64,000 nucleotides of DNA from Streptomyces sp. NBRC 110035 (GTDB taxonomy: Bacteria > Actinomycetota > Actinomycetes > Streptomycetales > Streptomycetaceae). The stretch spans positions 248,001-312,000 of the forward strand of contig NZ_BBNN01000016.1 of the NCBI RefSeq assembly GCF_000829695.1, in the 5' to 3' direction. Positions 42,017 to 50,836 of the stretch are shown here, piece by piece. Position numbers and translations under genes: made by a program. The notes under the pieces were generated by a model. It was given only the letters and a program-made list of their open reading frames with translations, was not told the DNA's origin and did not search any database. Each line of letters begins with the position of its first letter. The first letter of the stretch is position 1.

Positions 42017-42294
42017 GTGCCTCTCACCCCCGGAGAACGGGAACCCGAACGCGGCGAGCGGCTCGGCCGGCTGCTGCGCGAGGCGTGAGGCGTGAGGTGC
42101 GCGGCGACCGCGGCACGACGCAGGTCGCCGCGAGCGCCGGCATCTCCCCGGAGACCCTCCGGAGGATCGGGACCGGGCGGGCTCCCGCTCCGGCCTTCTT
42201 CACGGTGACCGCCCGCACCCGCACCCCCGGCCTGTCGACGGTCGCGCCGGTGGGCCGGTGCGCGCCGGTCGCGCCACCGGCGGCCGCCCCCTGA
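42017..42294 (+). pseudogene. Frameshifted XRE-family regulator
   Basis: The GTG at 42017, after a GAGGGG ribosome binding site, gives VPLTPGEREPERGERLGRLLREA and then TGA at 42086. A different frame continues with RGDRGTTQVAASAGISPETLRRIGTGRAPAPAFFTV and ends at 42294 with GRCAPVAPPAAAP. Joined, these halves match a conserved streptomycete XRE helix-turn-helix protein of about 90 residues. The join contains a tandem GAGGCGT duplication; 16 extra bases between the halves (TGAGGCGTGAGGTGCG) would restore the frame if removed. It is likely a recent pseudogene by slippage, or an assembly error. Confidence 0.7.
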
Positions 42295-42309
42295 GCCGAA
42301 GGCCCCGGG

Positions 42310-42378
42310 CGGGCGCCTGCCGGGCGCCTGCCGGGCGCCTGCGGGCCCCTGCGGGCCCCTGCCGGGCCCCGCAGGCGC
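42310..42378. repeat. Short tandem repeat with hairpin potential
   Basis: Three copies of GGGCGCCTGCC and two to three of GGGCCCCTGC stand in a row. Bases 42335-42345 (GCGCCTGCGGG) pair with 42368-42378 (CCCGCAGGCGC), so the array may also act as a terminator after the XRE pseudogene. Confidence 0.55.
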
Positions 42379-42474
42379 ACCTTGCCCACTCCCGGAAAAC
42401 TCCCTGTAGCGCACCCGTAACACGAGGGGTGTTGCCTACGGGGCGAAGTCCTCCGGTTACAGCGGGAGTTGGCT

Positions 42475-43923
42475 ATGGCAGTGGAGAAGCTCCCGGTCCG
42501 GATCCGGGAGTTCGCGGACTACCTGCACGGGCTGCTGGCCCGGCTGGACCCGTCCGACGGCTGGTGCGCGGTGTTCTGGCACCGGGACCCCGACGGCATG
42601 CGGGCGTGTCTCGACGGGCGTGAGGTGCCGCCCTGGGACGTGGTGGAGGCGCTGCTCCAGGACCTGCGCACCGTCCACGGCGCAGGTGCCGCCGAGTCCG
42701 AGGAGCCGAAGGCCCGCGGCCTGCACGCCGCCGCCCTCGCCGCGTGCGACGCCCGGCCCGGCGCCCGGGAGGCGCTCGGTGACCGGATCGACGTGATGCT
42801 CCGCGAGCAGAAGTACGCGGCGGAGCGGCACGCGCACCTGAGCGCTGCCCTCACCCGGGCCGCCACCCGGGCGGAGGCCGACGCGCTCGGCGTCGACCTC
42901 GCCTGGGCCCGCGACGACCACGACCGGGCCACCGCGCGGTGCGCGGAACTCCGGGACCGCGCGGCCGCCCTGGACCGACGGCTACGGCAGACGCCCCCCG
43001 GCCCGGTATCCGTACCGGGTCCGGCACTCGCACCTGTACCGGGTCCGGCGCCCGCACCCGGCGCGGGCCCCGACCGGGAGACCGCCCGTCGCGACGCCCC
43101 CGCCGACCGGCCCGCCCCCGTGCCCGGGCAGCGCAAACGGCGTCGCGGCAGCGCCCGCTTCGCCGGTGCGGCGGACGAGGAGGCGGCCCCCGTCGTCGTA
43201 CCGGCCTCCGCCGCCCCGCCCGAGCCCGTGCCCCGGCCGGGACCCGCCCCCGCCCCGGAGCCCGCCCCCGTCGCCCGTGCCGCCCGCACCCCGCGCGGCG
43301 CACGCTTCGCGGGGGTCGCCGACGACGCGGGGGAGGAGCGGGCGCGTCCCGGCGCGCGCGGTGCGTCGTGGGCGGCCGGGGATCCCGTCGACGAAGCCCA
43401 GCGGCAGGAGGCCGACCGCCTCGTCGGCACCCTCGCGCGGCTGCGCCGCGACGGGCGCAGCGGCGAGGCGCACGCCCTGCTCGCCGAGGCCGCGTCGTGG
43501 CCCGCCGACCGCCTCCCGCTGCTCGCGGAGGGGATGCGGAGCGCGGGACTGGGCGCCGACTGGACGACGCTGCTGTGGGAGGCCGCCTCCCTGCCCGCCG
43601 ACCGGCTGGTCGCCGCGGCCGACGCGCTGACCGCGGCGGGGCACGCGGACGACGGCGAGCAGATCCTGCGCCAGGGCGTCGTACGGCCCGCCGAGGAAAC
43701 CGGCCGGGCGGTCCTCGCGCTGGACGCCGAGCACCGCCACCGCGAGGTGCGCACGCTCCTCGACGCCCACGTCAGGATGCGCACTCCCGCGGAGGCGGCC
43801 CGCAGCGCCGCCCCCGGGCCCGAGCGGCTCGTCCCTCTGCTCCTCGGTGCCGCCCGGGGCGTCTCCGACGAGCGGTACTGGGACCTGCTGCACGCCCTGC
43901 GCGTCGCCGGATTCACCACCTGA
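42475..43923 (+). CDS. Large hypothetical protein with ARFAG repeats
   Basis: A 482-residue cytosolic protein. The N-terminal 130 residues are well-formed (VRIREFADYLHGLLARLDPSDGWCAVFWHRDPDGMRACLDGREVPPWDVVEALLQDL), then a coiled-coil-like stretch (LRDRAAALDRRLRQ). Next is a long Pro/Ala linker with two copies of a short motif, GSARFAGAADEE and RGARFAGVADDA, and then an alpha-helical repeat region from residue 310 on (LPLLAEGMRSAGLGADWTTLLWEAASLPADRL) resembling tetratricopeptide-like folds. Such proteins are widespread in streptomycetes and have been mis-annotated as tegument proteins. Function unknown, possibly a scaffold. Follows the XRE pseudogene. Confidence 0.78.
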   Translation: MAVEKLPVRIREFADYLHGLLARLDPSDGWCAVFWHRDPDGMRACLDGREVPPWDVVEALLQDLRTVHGAGAAESEEPKARGLHAAALAACDARPGAREALGDRIDVMLREQKYAAERHAHLSAALTRAATRAEADALGVDLAWARDDHDRATARCAELRDRAAALDRRLRQTPPGPVSVPGPALAPVPGPAPAPGAGPDRETARRDAPADRPAPVPGQRKRRRGSARFAGAADEEAAPVVVPASAAPPEPVPRPGPAPAPEPAPVARAARTPRGARFAGVADDAGEERARPGARGASWAAGDPVDEAQRQEADRLVGTLARLRRDGRSGEAHALLAEAASWPADRLPLLAEGMRSAGLGADWTTLLWEAASLPADRLVAAADALTAAGHADDGEQILRQGVVRPAEETGRAVLALDAEHRHREVRTLLDAHVRMRTPAEAARSAAPGPERLVPLLLGAARGVSDERYWDLLHALRVAGFTT

Positions 43924-44051
43924 CCGGGCCCCGCCGGACAGGCCCCGGCCGGCCGCCGCGGGGACTCACCCACCGGAGTGCGAAACACGATCGACTCCGC
44001 GGCTTCACGACGATGCTCTTGGCAAGGCCCTCCGAGGGGCTTACGTTCGTC

Positions 44052-44081
44052 CCTCTACGACCGCTTCTACGGGCGTAGAGG
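44052..44081. promoter_or_regulatory. Candidate operator upstream of the pyrimidine-degradation operon
   Basis: CCTCTACG and CGTAGAGG form a perfect 8-bp inverted repeat with a 14-nt spacer, and TCTACG recurs at 44066-44071. It ends 28 bp before the first gene, where a repressor or activator could control the operon. No regulator gene for it is visible in the window. Confidence 0.5.
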
Positions 44082-44109
44082 CGCTGACGTCGCGTCGAAG
44101 GAGCAGCTC

Positions 44110-44952
44110 ATGGCCAACGTCGTACGTGCCGCCCTGGTCCAGGCCACCTGGACCGGCGACACCGAGTCCATGCTGGCGAAACACGAGGAGCACGCCCGCG
44201 AGGCGGCCCGGCGGGGCGCGAGGATCATCGGGTTCCAGGAGGTCTTCAACTCCCCCTACTTCTGCCAGGTCCAGGACGCCGAGCACTACCGCTGGGCCGA
44301 GCGCGTGCCCGACGGGCCGACCGTCACCCGGATGCGGGAACTGGCCCGTGAGACCGGCATGGTGGTCGTCGCGCCGGTGTTCGAGGTCGAGCAGTCGGGG
44401 TTCTACTACAACACCGCCGCCGTGATCGACGCCGACGGCACCGTCCTCGGCAAGTACCGCAAGCACCACATCCCGCAGGTCAAGGGGTTCTGGGAGAAGT
44501 TCTACTTCAAGCCCGGCAACCTCGGCTGGCCCGTCTTCGACACCGCCGTCGGCAAGGTCGGCGTCTCCATCTGCTACGACCGTCACTTCCCGGAAGGGTG
44601 GCGCCAACTCGGCCTCAACGGAGCCCAGTTGGTCTACAACCCGTCCGCCACGCACCGCGGACTCTCGTCCCACCTGTGGCAGCTGGAACAGCCGGCCGCG
44701 GCCGTCGCCAACGAGTACTTCGTCGCCGCGATCAACCGCGTGGGCCGGGAGGAGTACGGGGACAACGACTTCTACGGCACCTCGTACTTCGTCGACCCCC
44801 GTGGACAGTTCGTCGGCGACGTCGCCAGCGACAGCGAGGAGGAACTCGTGGTCCGCGACCTCGACCTCGGCCTCGTCGAGGAGGTGCGGCAGCAGTGGGC
44901 CTTCTACCGCGACCGCCGGCCCGACGCCTACGAAGGGCTGGTGCGGCCGTGA
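44110..44952 (+). CDS. Nitrilase-superfamily amidohydrolase (beta-ureidopropionase-like)
   Basis: A 280-residue carbon-nitrogen hydrolase with the complete catalytic triad Glu44 (GFQEVF), Lys118 (KYRKHHIP) and Cys155 (SICYDRHFPE). The context with hydantoinase and aminotransferase genes indicates N-carbamoyl-beta-alanine or N-carbamoyl-amino-acid hydrolysis, the last ring-opening step of reductive pyrimidine breakdown, giving beta-alanine, CO2 and ammonia. ATG at 44110 follows AAGGAGC. It overlaps the aminotransferase gene by four bases. First gene of the operon. Confidence 0.9.
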   Translation: MANVVRAALVQATWTGDTESMLAKHEEHAREAARRGARIIGFQEVFNSPYFCQVQDAEHYRWAERVPDGPTVTRMRELARETGMVVVAPVFEVEQSGFYYNTAAVIDADGTVLGKYRKHHIPQVKGFWEKFYFKPGNLGWPVFDTAVGKVGVSICYDRHFPEGWRQLGLNGAQLVYNPSATHRGLSSHLWQLEQPAAAVANEYFVAAINRVGREEYGDNDFYGTSYFVDPRGQFVGDVASDSEEELVVRDLDLGLVEEVRQQWAFYRDRRPDAYEGLVRP

Positions 44953-46235
44953 CCGACGACCTCCTGGGCCGCCACCGCTCCGTGCTCCCCGACTGGCTCG
45001 CCCTCTACTACGAGGAGCCGATCGAGATCACCCACGGCGAGGGCCGCCACGTCTGGGACTCCGAGGGCAACCGGTACCTCGACTTCTTCGGCGGCATCCT
45101 CACCACCATGACCGCCCACGCCCTGCCCGAGGTGACGAAGGCGGTCGCCGAGCAGGCCGGGCGGATCATCCACTCCTCCACCCTCTACCTCAACCGGCAC
45201 ATGGTGGAACTCGCGGAACGCGTCGCCCGGTTGAGCGGCATCCCGGACGCCCGCGTCTTCTTCACCACCTCCGGCACCGAGGCCAACGACACCGCCCTGC
45301 TGCTCGCCACCGCCCACCGGCGCAGCAACACCGTCCTGGCGATGCGCAACAGCTACCACGGCCGCTCCTTCGGCGCCGTCGGCGTCACCGGCAACCGCGG
45401 ATGGTCCCCGACCGGACTGTCCCCGCTGCAGACCCTGTACGTGCACGGAGGCGTGCGCACCCGCGGCCCGTACGCCACGCTCGGCGACGACGAGTTCGTC
45501 GCGGCCTGCGTCGACGACCTCAAGGACCTGCTCGGCCACACGCGTCCGCCCGCGGCCCTGATCGCCGAGCCGATCCAGGGCGTCGGCGGCTTCACCTCAC
45601 CGCCCGACGGACTGTACGCGGCGTTCCGCGAAGTCCTGCACGCGCACGGGGTGCTGTGGATCTCCGACGAGGTGCAGACCGGCTGGGGCCGCACCGGCGA
45701 ACACTTCTGGGGCTGGCAGGCGCACGCCCGAAGCGGCCCGCCCGACATCGTGACCTTCGCCAAGGGCATCGGCAACGGCATGTCCATCGGCGGCGTCGTC
45801 GCCCGCGCCGAGATCATGAACTGCCTGGACTCCCAGAGTATTTCGACGTTCGGCGGCACCCAGGTCACCATGGCCGCCGGCCTGGCCAACCTCACCTACC
45901 TCCTCGAACACGACCTCCAGGGCAACGCCCGGCGGGTCGGCGGCCTGCTCATCGAACGCCTGCGGGCCGTCGCCGCCCAGGTGCCCGCCGTCCGCGAGGT
46001 CCGCGGGCGCGGGCTGATGATCGGCGTCGAGCTGACCGTACCGGGCACCGACGAGGCCGACCCCCGGACCGCCTCCGCCGTGCTGGAGGCCGCCCGCCGG
46101 GGCGGACTGCTCCTCGGCAAGGGCGGCGGCCACAACACCAGCGTCCTGCGCATCGCCCCGCCCCTGTCCCTCACCGTCGCGGAGGCCGAGGAGGGCGCCG
46201 CCATCCTCGAACAGGCTCTGCGGAGCCTGCGGTAG
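44949..46235 (+). CDS. Class III aminotransferase (beta-alanine-type)
   Basis: A 428-residue PLP enzyme. Landmarks: FFGGILTTMTAHALPEV, TSGTEANDTALLLAT, NSYHGRSFGAVGVTG, the Asp of SDEVQTGWGRTG, the PLP lysine K272 in TFAKGIGNGMSIGGV, and STFGGTQVTMAAGLA. It probably transaminates beta-alanine or 3-aminoisobutyrate, the products of the upstream hydrolase. GTG start overlaps the previous stop. Length is normal. Confidence 0.9.
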   Translation: MTDDLLGRHRSVLPDWLALYYEEPIEITHGEGRHVWDSEGNRYLDFFGGILTTMTAHALPEVTKAVAEQAGRIIHSSTLYLNRHMVELAERVARLSGIPDARVFFTTSGTEANDTALLLATAHRRSNTVLAMRNSYHGRSFGAVGVTGNRGWSPTGLSPLQTLYVHGGVRTRGPYATLGDDEFVAACVDDLKDLLGHTRPPAALIAEPIQGVGGFTSPPDGLYAAFREVLHAHGVLWISDEVQTGWGRTGEHFWGWQAHARSGPPDIVTFAKGIGNGMSIGGVVARAEIMNCLDSQSISTFGGTQVTMAAGLANLTYLLEHDLQGNARRVGGLLIERLRAVAAQVPAVREVRGRGLMIGVELTVPGTDEADPRTASAVLEAARRGGLLLGKGGGHNTSVLRIAPPLSLTVAEAEEGAAILEQALRSLR

Positions 46236-46264
46236 CGGCCGACGCCCGCCCCGGCCGCCCGCGT

Positions 46265-46298
46265 CCCCGCGGGGGCGAAGCCCTCGAGGGGCGCGGGG
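46265..46298 (+). terminator. Intergenic hairpin within the operon
   Basis: CCCCGCG and CGCGGGG bracket a further imperfect stem between the aminotransferase and hydantoinase genes. It may attenuate or stabilise the transcript. Weak evidence. Confidence 0.3.
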
Positions 46299-46388
46299 CC
46301 GGGATCGACGTGCGGCCACCGCCGCACGGGCGCGACCAGCCACCGACGACCCGCACCTTTCGACCACGACCCAGCGGAGCGTGCACGC

Positions 46389-47804
46389 ATGAGCCGTACC
46401 GTCATCCGTGGTGGCCTCGTCATCACCGCCTCCGACGAACTCCACGCCGACATCCTGATCGAGGACGGCCGCATCACGGCCCTCGCCGCCTCGGGCACCC
46501 CGGCCGCCGAGGCCTTCACCGCCCCGACGTTCACCGCGGACCGGACCCTCGACGCCACCGGGAAGTACGTCCTGCCGGGCGGCGTCGACGCCCACACCCA
46601 CATGGAGCTGCCGTTCGGCGGCACCTTCGCCTCCGACACCTTCGAGACCGGTACCCGGGCCGCCGCCTGGGGCGGTACGACGACCGTCGTCGACTTCGCC
46701 GTGCAGAGCGTCGGCCACTCCCTGCGCGAGGGACTGGACACCTGGCACGCCAAGGCCGAGGGCAACTGCGCCGTCGACTACGGCTTCCACATGATCGTCT
46801 CCGACGTGAACCCGGGCACCCTCGGGGAGATGGACCGGCTGGTCGAGGAGGGCGTCACCTCCTTCAAGCAGTTCATGGCCTACCCCGGCGTCTTCTACAG
46901 CGACGACGGACAGATCCTGCGCGCCATGCAGCGCTCCGCGGAGAACGGCGGTCTGATCATGATGCACGCCGAGAACGGCATCGCGATCGACGTCCTCGTC
47001 GAGCAGGCCCTGGCCCGCGGCGAGACGGACCCCCGCCACCACGGCGAGGTCCGCAAGGCCCTGCTGGAGGCCGAGGCCACCCATCGCGCCATCCGCCTCG
47101 CCCAGGTCGCCGGTGCCCCGCTGTACGTCGTCCACGTCTCCGCGACGGAGGCGGTCGCCGAACTGGCACGCGCCCGCGACGAGGGCCTGAACGTCTTCGG
47201 CGAGACCTGCCCGCAGTACCTGTTCCTGTCCGCCGACAACCTCGCCGAGCCGGACTTCGAGGGCGCCAAGTACGTGTGCAGCACGCCCCTGCGGCCGAAG
47301 GAGCACCAGGCCGCGCTGTGGCGGGGCCTGCGCACCAACGACCTCCAGGTGGTCTCCACCGACCACTGCCCGTTCTGCTTCACCGGCCAGAAGGACCTCG
47401 GCCGCGGCGACTTCTCCAGGATCCCCAACGGTCTGCCGGGCGTCGAGAACCGAATGGACCTGCTCCACCAGGCAGTTGTCGACGGGCACCTCACCCGCCG
47501 TCGCTGGATCGAGATCGCCTGCGCCACCCCGGCCCGCATGTTCGGCCTGTACCCGAAGAAGGGCACCATCGCACCCGGCGCCGACGCCGACGTCGTGATC
47601 TACGACCCGCACGCCGAGCAGGTCATCTCCGCCGGGACCCACCACATGAACGTCGACTACTCGGCCTACGAGGGCAGGCGCGTCACCGGCCGCGTCGAGA
47701 CCGTCCTCTCGCGAGGTGAACCCGTCATCACCGAGCGGGAGTACACCGGCCGCGCGGGCCACGGCGTCTACACCCCGCGGTCCACCTGTCAGTACCTCAC
47801 CTAG
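46389..47804 (+). CDS. hydA: Dihydropyrimidinase / D-hydantoinase
   Basis: A 471-residue cyclic amidohydrolase that opens dihydrouracil, dihydrothymine or hydantoin rings. The binuclear zinc site is complete: HTHMELPFGG, the carboxylated lysine in SFKQFMAYPG, the His ligands in MMHAENG and YVVHVSA, and the Asp in VSTDHCPF. Length and motif order match bacterial dihydropyrimidinases. Its product feeds the nitrilase-type enzyme encoded upstream. Confidence 0.93.
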   Translation: MSRTVIRGGLVITASDELHADILIEDGRITALAASGTPAAEAFTAPTFTADRTLDATGKYVLPGGVDAHTHMELPFGGTFASDTFETGTRAAAWGGTTTVVDFAVQSVGHSLREGLDTWHAKAEGNCAVDYGFHMIVSDVNPGTLGEMDRLVEEGVTSFKQFMAYPGVFYSDDGQILRAMQRSAENGGLIMMHAENGIAIDVLVEQALARGETDPRHHGEVRKALLEAEATHRAIRLAQVAGAPLYVVHVSATEAVAELARARDEGLNVFGETCPQYLFLSADNLAEPDFEGAKYVCSTPLRPKEHQAALWRGLRTNDLQVVSTDHCPFCFTGQKDLGRGDFSRIPNGLPGVENRMDLLHQAVVDGHLTRRRWIEIACATPARMFGLYPKKGTIAPGADADVVIYDPHAEQVISAGTHHMNVDYSAYEGRRVTGRVETVLSRGEPVITEREYTGRAGHGVYTPRSTCQYLT

Positions 47805-47815
47805 GAGCAGTGCGA

Positions 47816-48838
47816 ATGGACTTCGGACTCGTTCTGCAGACCGACCCGCCGGCCTCGCGGGTCGTCGACCTGATGAAGCGCGCCGAACAGGCCGGCTTCA
47901 CCCACGGCTGGACCTTCGACTCCGCCGTGCTCTGGCAGGAGCCCTTTGTCATCCACAGCCAGATCCTCGCCCACACGACGACGCTCACCGTCGGCCCGAT
48001 GGTCACCAACCCGGGCACCCGTGCCTGGGAGGTCACCGCCTCCACCTTCGCCACCCTCAACGACATGTTCGGCAACCGCACCGTCTGCGGCATCGGCCGG
48101 GGCGACTCCGCGATGCGGGTCGCCGGCCGCGCACCCAACACCCTGGCCCGCGTGAGCGAGGCCATGAAGGTCATCCGCACCCTCGCCGAGGGCGGGGAGG
48201 CCGACCTCGGCGGCGGCACCGTCGTCCGCTTCCCCTGGATCGGGGAGGGCTCCCGCCTCCCCGTGTGGATGGCCGCGTACGGGCCGAAGGCGCTGAGGAC
48301 GGCCGGGGAGGAGGCCGACGGGTTCATCCTCCAGCTCGCCGACCCCTACCTCACCGAGACCATGGTCAAGGCCGTCAAGGACGCCGCCGTCGCCGCCGGG
48401 CGCGACCCCGCCGAAGTGACCGTCTGCGTCGCCGCACCGGCCTACGTCACCGAGGACGACTCCTCCGAGGCCCTCGCCCACGCGCGTGAACAGTGCCGCT
48501 GGTTCGGCGGGATGGTCGGCAACCACGTCGCCGACCTGGTCACCCGGTACGGTGCCGACAGCGGCGTCGTCCCGCACGAGCTGACCGACTACATCGCCTC
48601 CCGCCAGGAGTACGACTACGCCCACCACGGCCGCAGCGGCAACCCCGACACCGCGTTCGTGCCCGACCGGATCGTGGACCGGTTCTGCCTGATCGGCACG
48701 GTGGAGCAGCACGTCGGGAAGCTGAAGGCGCTCCGCGCCCTGGGGGTCGACCAGTTCGCCGTCTACGACATGCACGATGCCCCGGAAACCGTGATCGACG
48801 TGTACGGGACCCACGTGATCCCGGCGGTCAACGCCTGA
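47816..48838 (+). CDS. LLM-class F420-dependent oxidoreductase (TIGR03842-like)
   Basis: A 340-residue luciferase-like TIM-barrel flavin or F420 enzyme: MDFGLVLQTDPPASRVVDLMKRAEQAGFTHGWTFDS, GIGRGDSAMRVAGRAP and VWMAAYGPKALRTAGEEADGFIL. The ATG at 47816 sits 8 nt after AGGAG; the GTG at 47810 is too close to it. Members of this group are regularly found with hydantoinase operons in actinobacteria, but their reaction is not established. It may supply the reduced pyrimidine or handle a side product. Confidence 0.85.
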   Translation: MDFGLVLQTDPPASRVVDLMKRAEQAGFTHGWTFDSAVLWQEPFVIHSQILAHTTTLTVGPMVTNPGTRAWEVTASTFATLNDMFGNRTVCGIGRGDSAMRVAGRAPNTLARVSEAMKVIRTLAEGGEADLGGGTVVRFPWIGEGSRLPVWMAAYGPKALRTAGEEADGFILQLADPYLTETMVKAVKDAAVAAGRDPAEVTVCVAAPAYVTEDDSSEALAHAREQCRWFGGMVGNHVADLVTRYGADSGVVPHELTDYIASRQEYDYAHHGRSGNPDTAFVPDRIVDRFCLIGTVEQHVGKLKALRALGVDQFAVYDMHDAPETVIDVYGTHVIPAVNA

Positions 48839-48856
48839 CCCGGGCCCGCCCGACCC

Positions 48857-48880
48857 GACCCGGCCCGCGCGGGCCGGGTC
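48857..48880. terminator. Bidirectional terminator
   Basis: GACCCGGCCCGCGCGGGCCGGGTC is a perfect 24-bp palindrome between convergent genes. It overlaps the first base pairs of the stop codon of the minus-strand gene. Confidence 0.7.
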
Positions 48881-49544
48881 AGGCCCTGCCGTCGAGCAGT
48901 GCCGCCACCGCCTCCTTGGCGGCCTTGATGGCGCCCTTGTTGATCTCGTCCGTGGAGGGCGCCTTCTTCGACTCGAAGTCGCTGCCGTTGTACGTCACGA
49001 CCACCAGCGCGTTGGAGGCGCGGGCCACCACCACGCCCTCACGGGTCTGCTGCTCGTCCTCGGTGGTGAGGTCCACGACCGAGTACCCGGCGTCACCGAG
49101 CCCGGGGACCTCGCCTCCGCCGCTCCGGTCCTTCAGCCGCCCCCGGTACGACTCCTCGGCCGCGTCGTCCGACGGGAGGACCTCGAAGGAGACGTCGAGC
49201 CAGCGGTACTCGTAGCCGTCGAGCGCGTTCCACGAACAGGTGCGGCGCAGCTCGGAGTCGGTGGACCTGATCTCCTTGCCGGCCGCCTTCGCCTTCGGCA
49301 CAAGGGACTTGACGGTCTTCTCGGCGATGCTGTCGCAGGGCGCGGGGGCGGCGGTGTACGTCTTCGGCGCGGTCGTCGTCGGCGGGGCGGAGGCGGACTG
49401 CGATCCCGTCGCCCCGGTCGGCTTCTTCTCGGCGGCCTCCGGTTCGGACGACGGGCCGGACGACAGGGCCCAGCCCGCCGCGGCGAGGACGACCACCGGG
49501 GACAGGCGCGCGGTCAGGGCTATCGGCAGAGGAATGGAACGCAC
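48879..49544 (-). CDS. Secreted or membrane-anchored hypothetical protein (DUF3558-like)
   Basis: A 221-residue exported protein. From the GTG at 49544 the signal region is VRSIPLPIALTARLSPVVVLAAAGWALSS, followed by a Ser/Pro/Thr-rich linker (SASAPPTTTAPKTYT). The folded part has two cysteines (PAPCDSI and RTCSWN) and the phrase GLGDAGYSVV, which recalls DUF3558-type lipoproteins, though the lipobox Cys is absent. Longer starts back to 49676 are possible but unlike a signal peptide. Function unknown. Confidence 0.72.
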   Translation of the reverse strand: MRSIPLPIALTARLSPVVVLAAAGWALSSGPSSEPEAAEKKPTGATGSQSASAPPTTTAPKTYTAAPAPCDSIAEKTVKSLVPKAKAAGKEIRSTDSELRRTCSWNALDGYEYRWLDVSFEVLPSDDAAEESYRGRLKDRSGGGEVPGLGDAGYSVVDLTTEDEQQTREGVVVARASNALVVVTYNGSDFESKKAPSTDEINKGAIKAAKEAVAALLDGRA

Positions 49545-49756
49545 GTCGCACTTCTCGTGGGGGTCGGTGCGGAAGAGGGCCCGCACTGCGGACGGGACGC
49601 CAGTCTCACATGCTTCCCTGTGGGGCGGAAGCGCGAACTCGCTCCGTAGGTGCGGGGTGACGGGGAGCACCACCACGGGTGGCGCTTTGCCGTACTTCCC
49701 CTGGATTCGGGTGTTGTGCGGCGCCCTGTCGTCGGTCGTCGGGTGGGAGCCGGAGA

Positions 49757-49779
49757 CCGCGGGCCACGAGGGCCCGCGG
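49757..49779 (-). terminator. Terminator after the methyltransferase gene
   Basis: CCGCGGGCC and GGCCCGCGG pair over 9 bp with a 5-nt loop, 13 bp past the end of the minus-strand methyltransferase gene. Confidence 0.55.
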
Positions 49780-49791
49780 CCCGTCGGAGGG

Positions 49792-50607
49792 TCACGGCTT
49801 GCGGGCGAGGCCGCCGTGCTCGGCGATGACCGGCGCGTCGGCCGCGTCGGCGTCCGGACGCCACCGGGTGACCGGGACGACGCCGGGCTCCAGGAGCTCC
49901 AGGCCGTCGAAGAACGAGGTGATCTCGTCGACGGTGCGCAGGTTGTACGGCACGGCGCCGCTCTCGTTGTAGCCGTCCTGGGCCTGCTCGAAGCCCGGGT
50001 CGATGCCCCGTGAGCCGTCGTTGACGGACAGGTGGCTGCCGGACGGCAGCGCGTCCATCAGCCGCGTGACGACGGAGCGCGCCTCGTCGTGGTCGGCGAT
50101 GTGGCCCAGGATGTTGCTGAGGATGAGGGCGGTGGGGCGGGAGAAGTCCAGCGTCCGGGCGGCGGCTTCCAGGACGCGCTCCGGGGTCAGCACGTTGGAG
50201 TCGACGTAGGCGGTCGCCCCCTCGGGGGTGGAGTAGAGCAGGGCGCGGGCGTGCGCCAGGACCATCGGGTCGTTGTCGACGTAGACGATCCTGCTCTCCG
50301 GGGCGAGGCGCTGGGCGACCTCGTGTGTGTTGTCGGCGGTCGGCAGACCCGTCCCGATGTCCAGGAACTGCCGGATGCCGGCCTCGGTGACCAGGTACGT
50401 GATGGTGCGCCGCAGGAAGGCCCGGCTGCTGCGGGCGATGGTCACGATGCCGGGGAAGACGGCGGTGTACGCGTCGCCGGCCTCCTCGTCGACGGGATAG
50501 TTGTCCTTGCCGCCCAGCCAGTAGTTCCAGATCCGGGCCGAATGCGGCACCGAGGAGTCGATCTTCTGGTGTGCGGCGGTTCCGGGTGTCGTCTCGGGGT
50601 CGCTCAT
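49792..50607 (-). CDS. SAM-dependent methyltransferase, DUF574 family
   Basis: A 271-residue methyltransferase of the DUF574 family, expanded in streptomycetes. Signatures: SVPHSARIWNYWLGGKDNYPVDEEAGD at the N-terminus, the SAM-binding QFLDIGTGLPTADNTHEVAQ with an acidic end at VYVDNDPMVL, and ILGHIADHDEARSV. Substrates of these enzymes are mostly unknown. It stands alone, with its own terminator. Confidence 0.9.
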   Translation of the reverse strand: MSDPETTPGTAAHQKIDSSVPHSARIWNYWLGGKDNYPVDEEAGDAYTAVFPGIVTIARSSRAFLRRTITYLVTEAGIRQFLDIGTGLPTADNTHEVAQRLAPESRIVYVDNDPMVLAHARALLYSTPEGATAYVDSNVLTPERVLEAAARTLDFSRPTALILSNILGHIADHDEARSVVTRLMDALPSGSHLSVNDGSRGIDPGFEQAQDGYNESGAVPYNLRTVDEITSFFDGLELLEPGVVPVTRWRPDADAADAPVIAEHGGLARKP

Positions 50608-50836
50608 GGGTACGGTCCGTCTCTCAGCCGAGGCAGGCGTGGTCAGCCGGCAGGTGTGTCACACCACAACTTACGTCCCAACGGTGTTGTTGCGCAGTTC
50701 AGTTCGTTTCTCCGGCCGTTTGTCCGAAGGGGTGCGGGCGTGGCGCGGAATCCGCCCGCCCGCGCCACGGCGGAATCCGCCCGCCCGAGCCGCACCGGGC
50801 CCGGACGGGACGAGGCCCGCGCGGCCGTCGCGGACC

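Noticed and set aside
42310..42378. Tandem short repeats as a CRISPR array
   Set aside because: Units are 10-11 bp without unique spacers, and no cas genes are present.
49545..49676. N-terminal extension of the secreted protein at 48879-49544
   Set aside because: The added 44 residues precede a normal signal-peptide-like start and would bury it; the GTG at 49544 is a better start.
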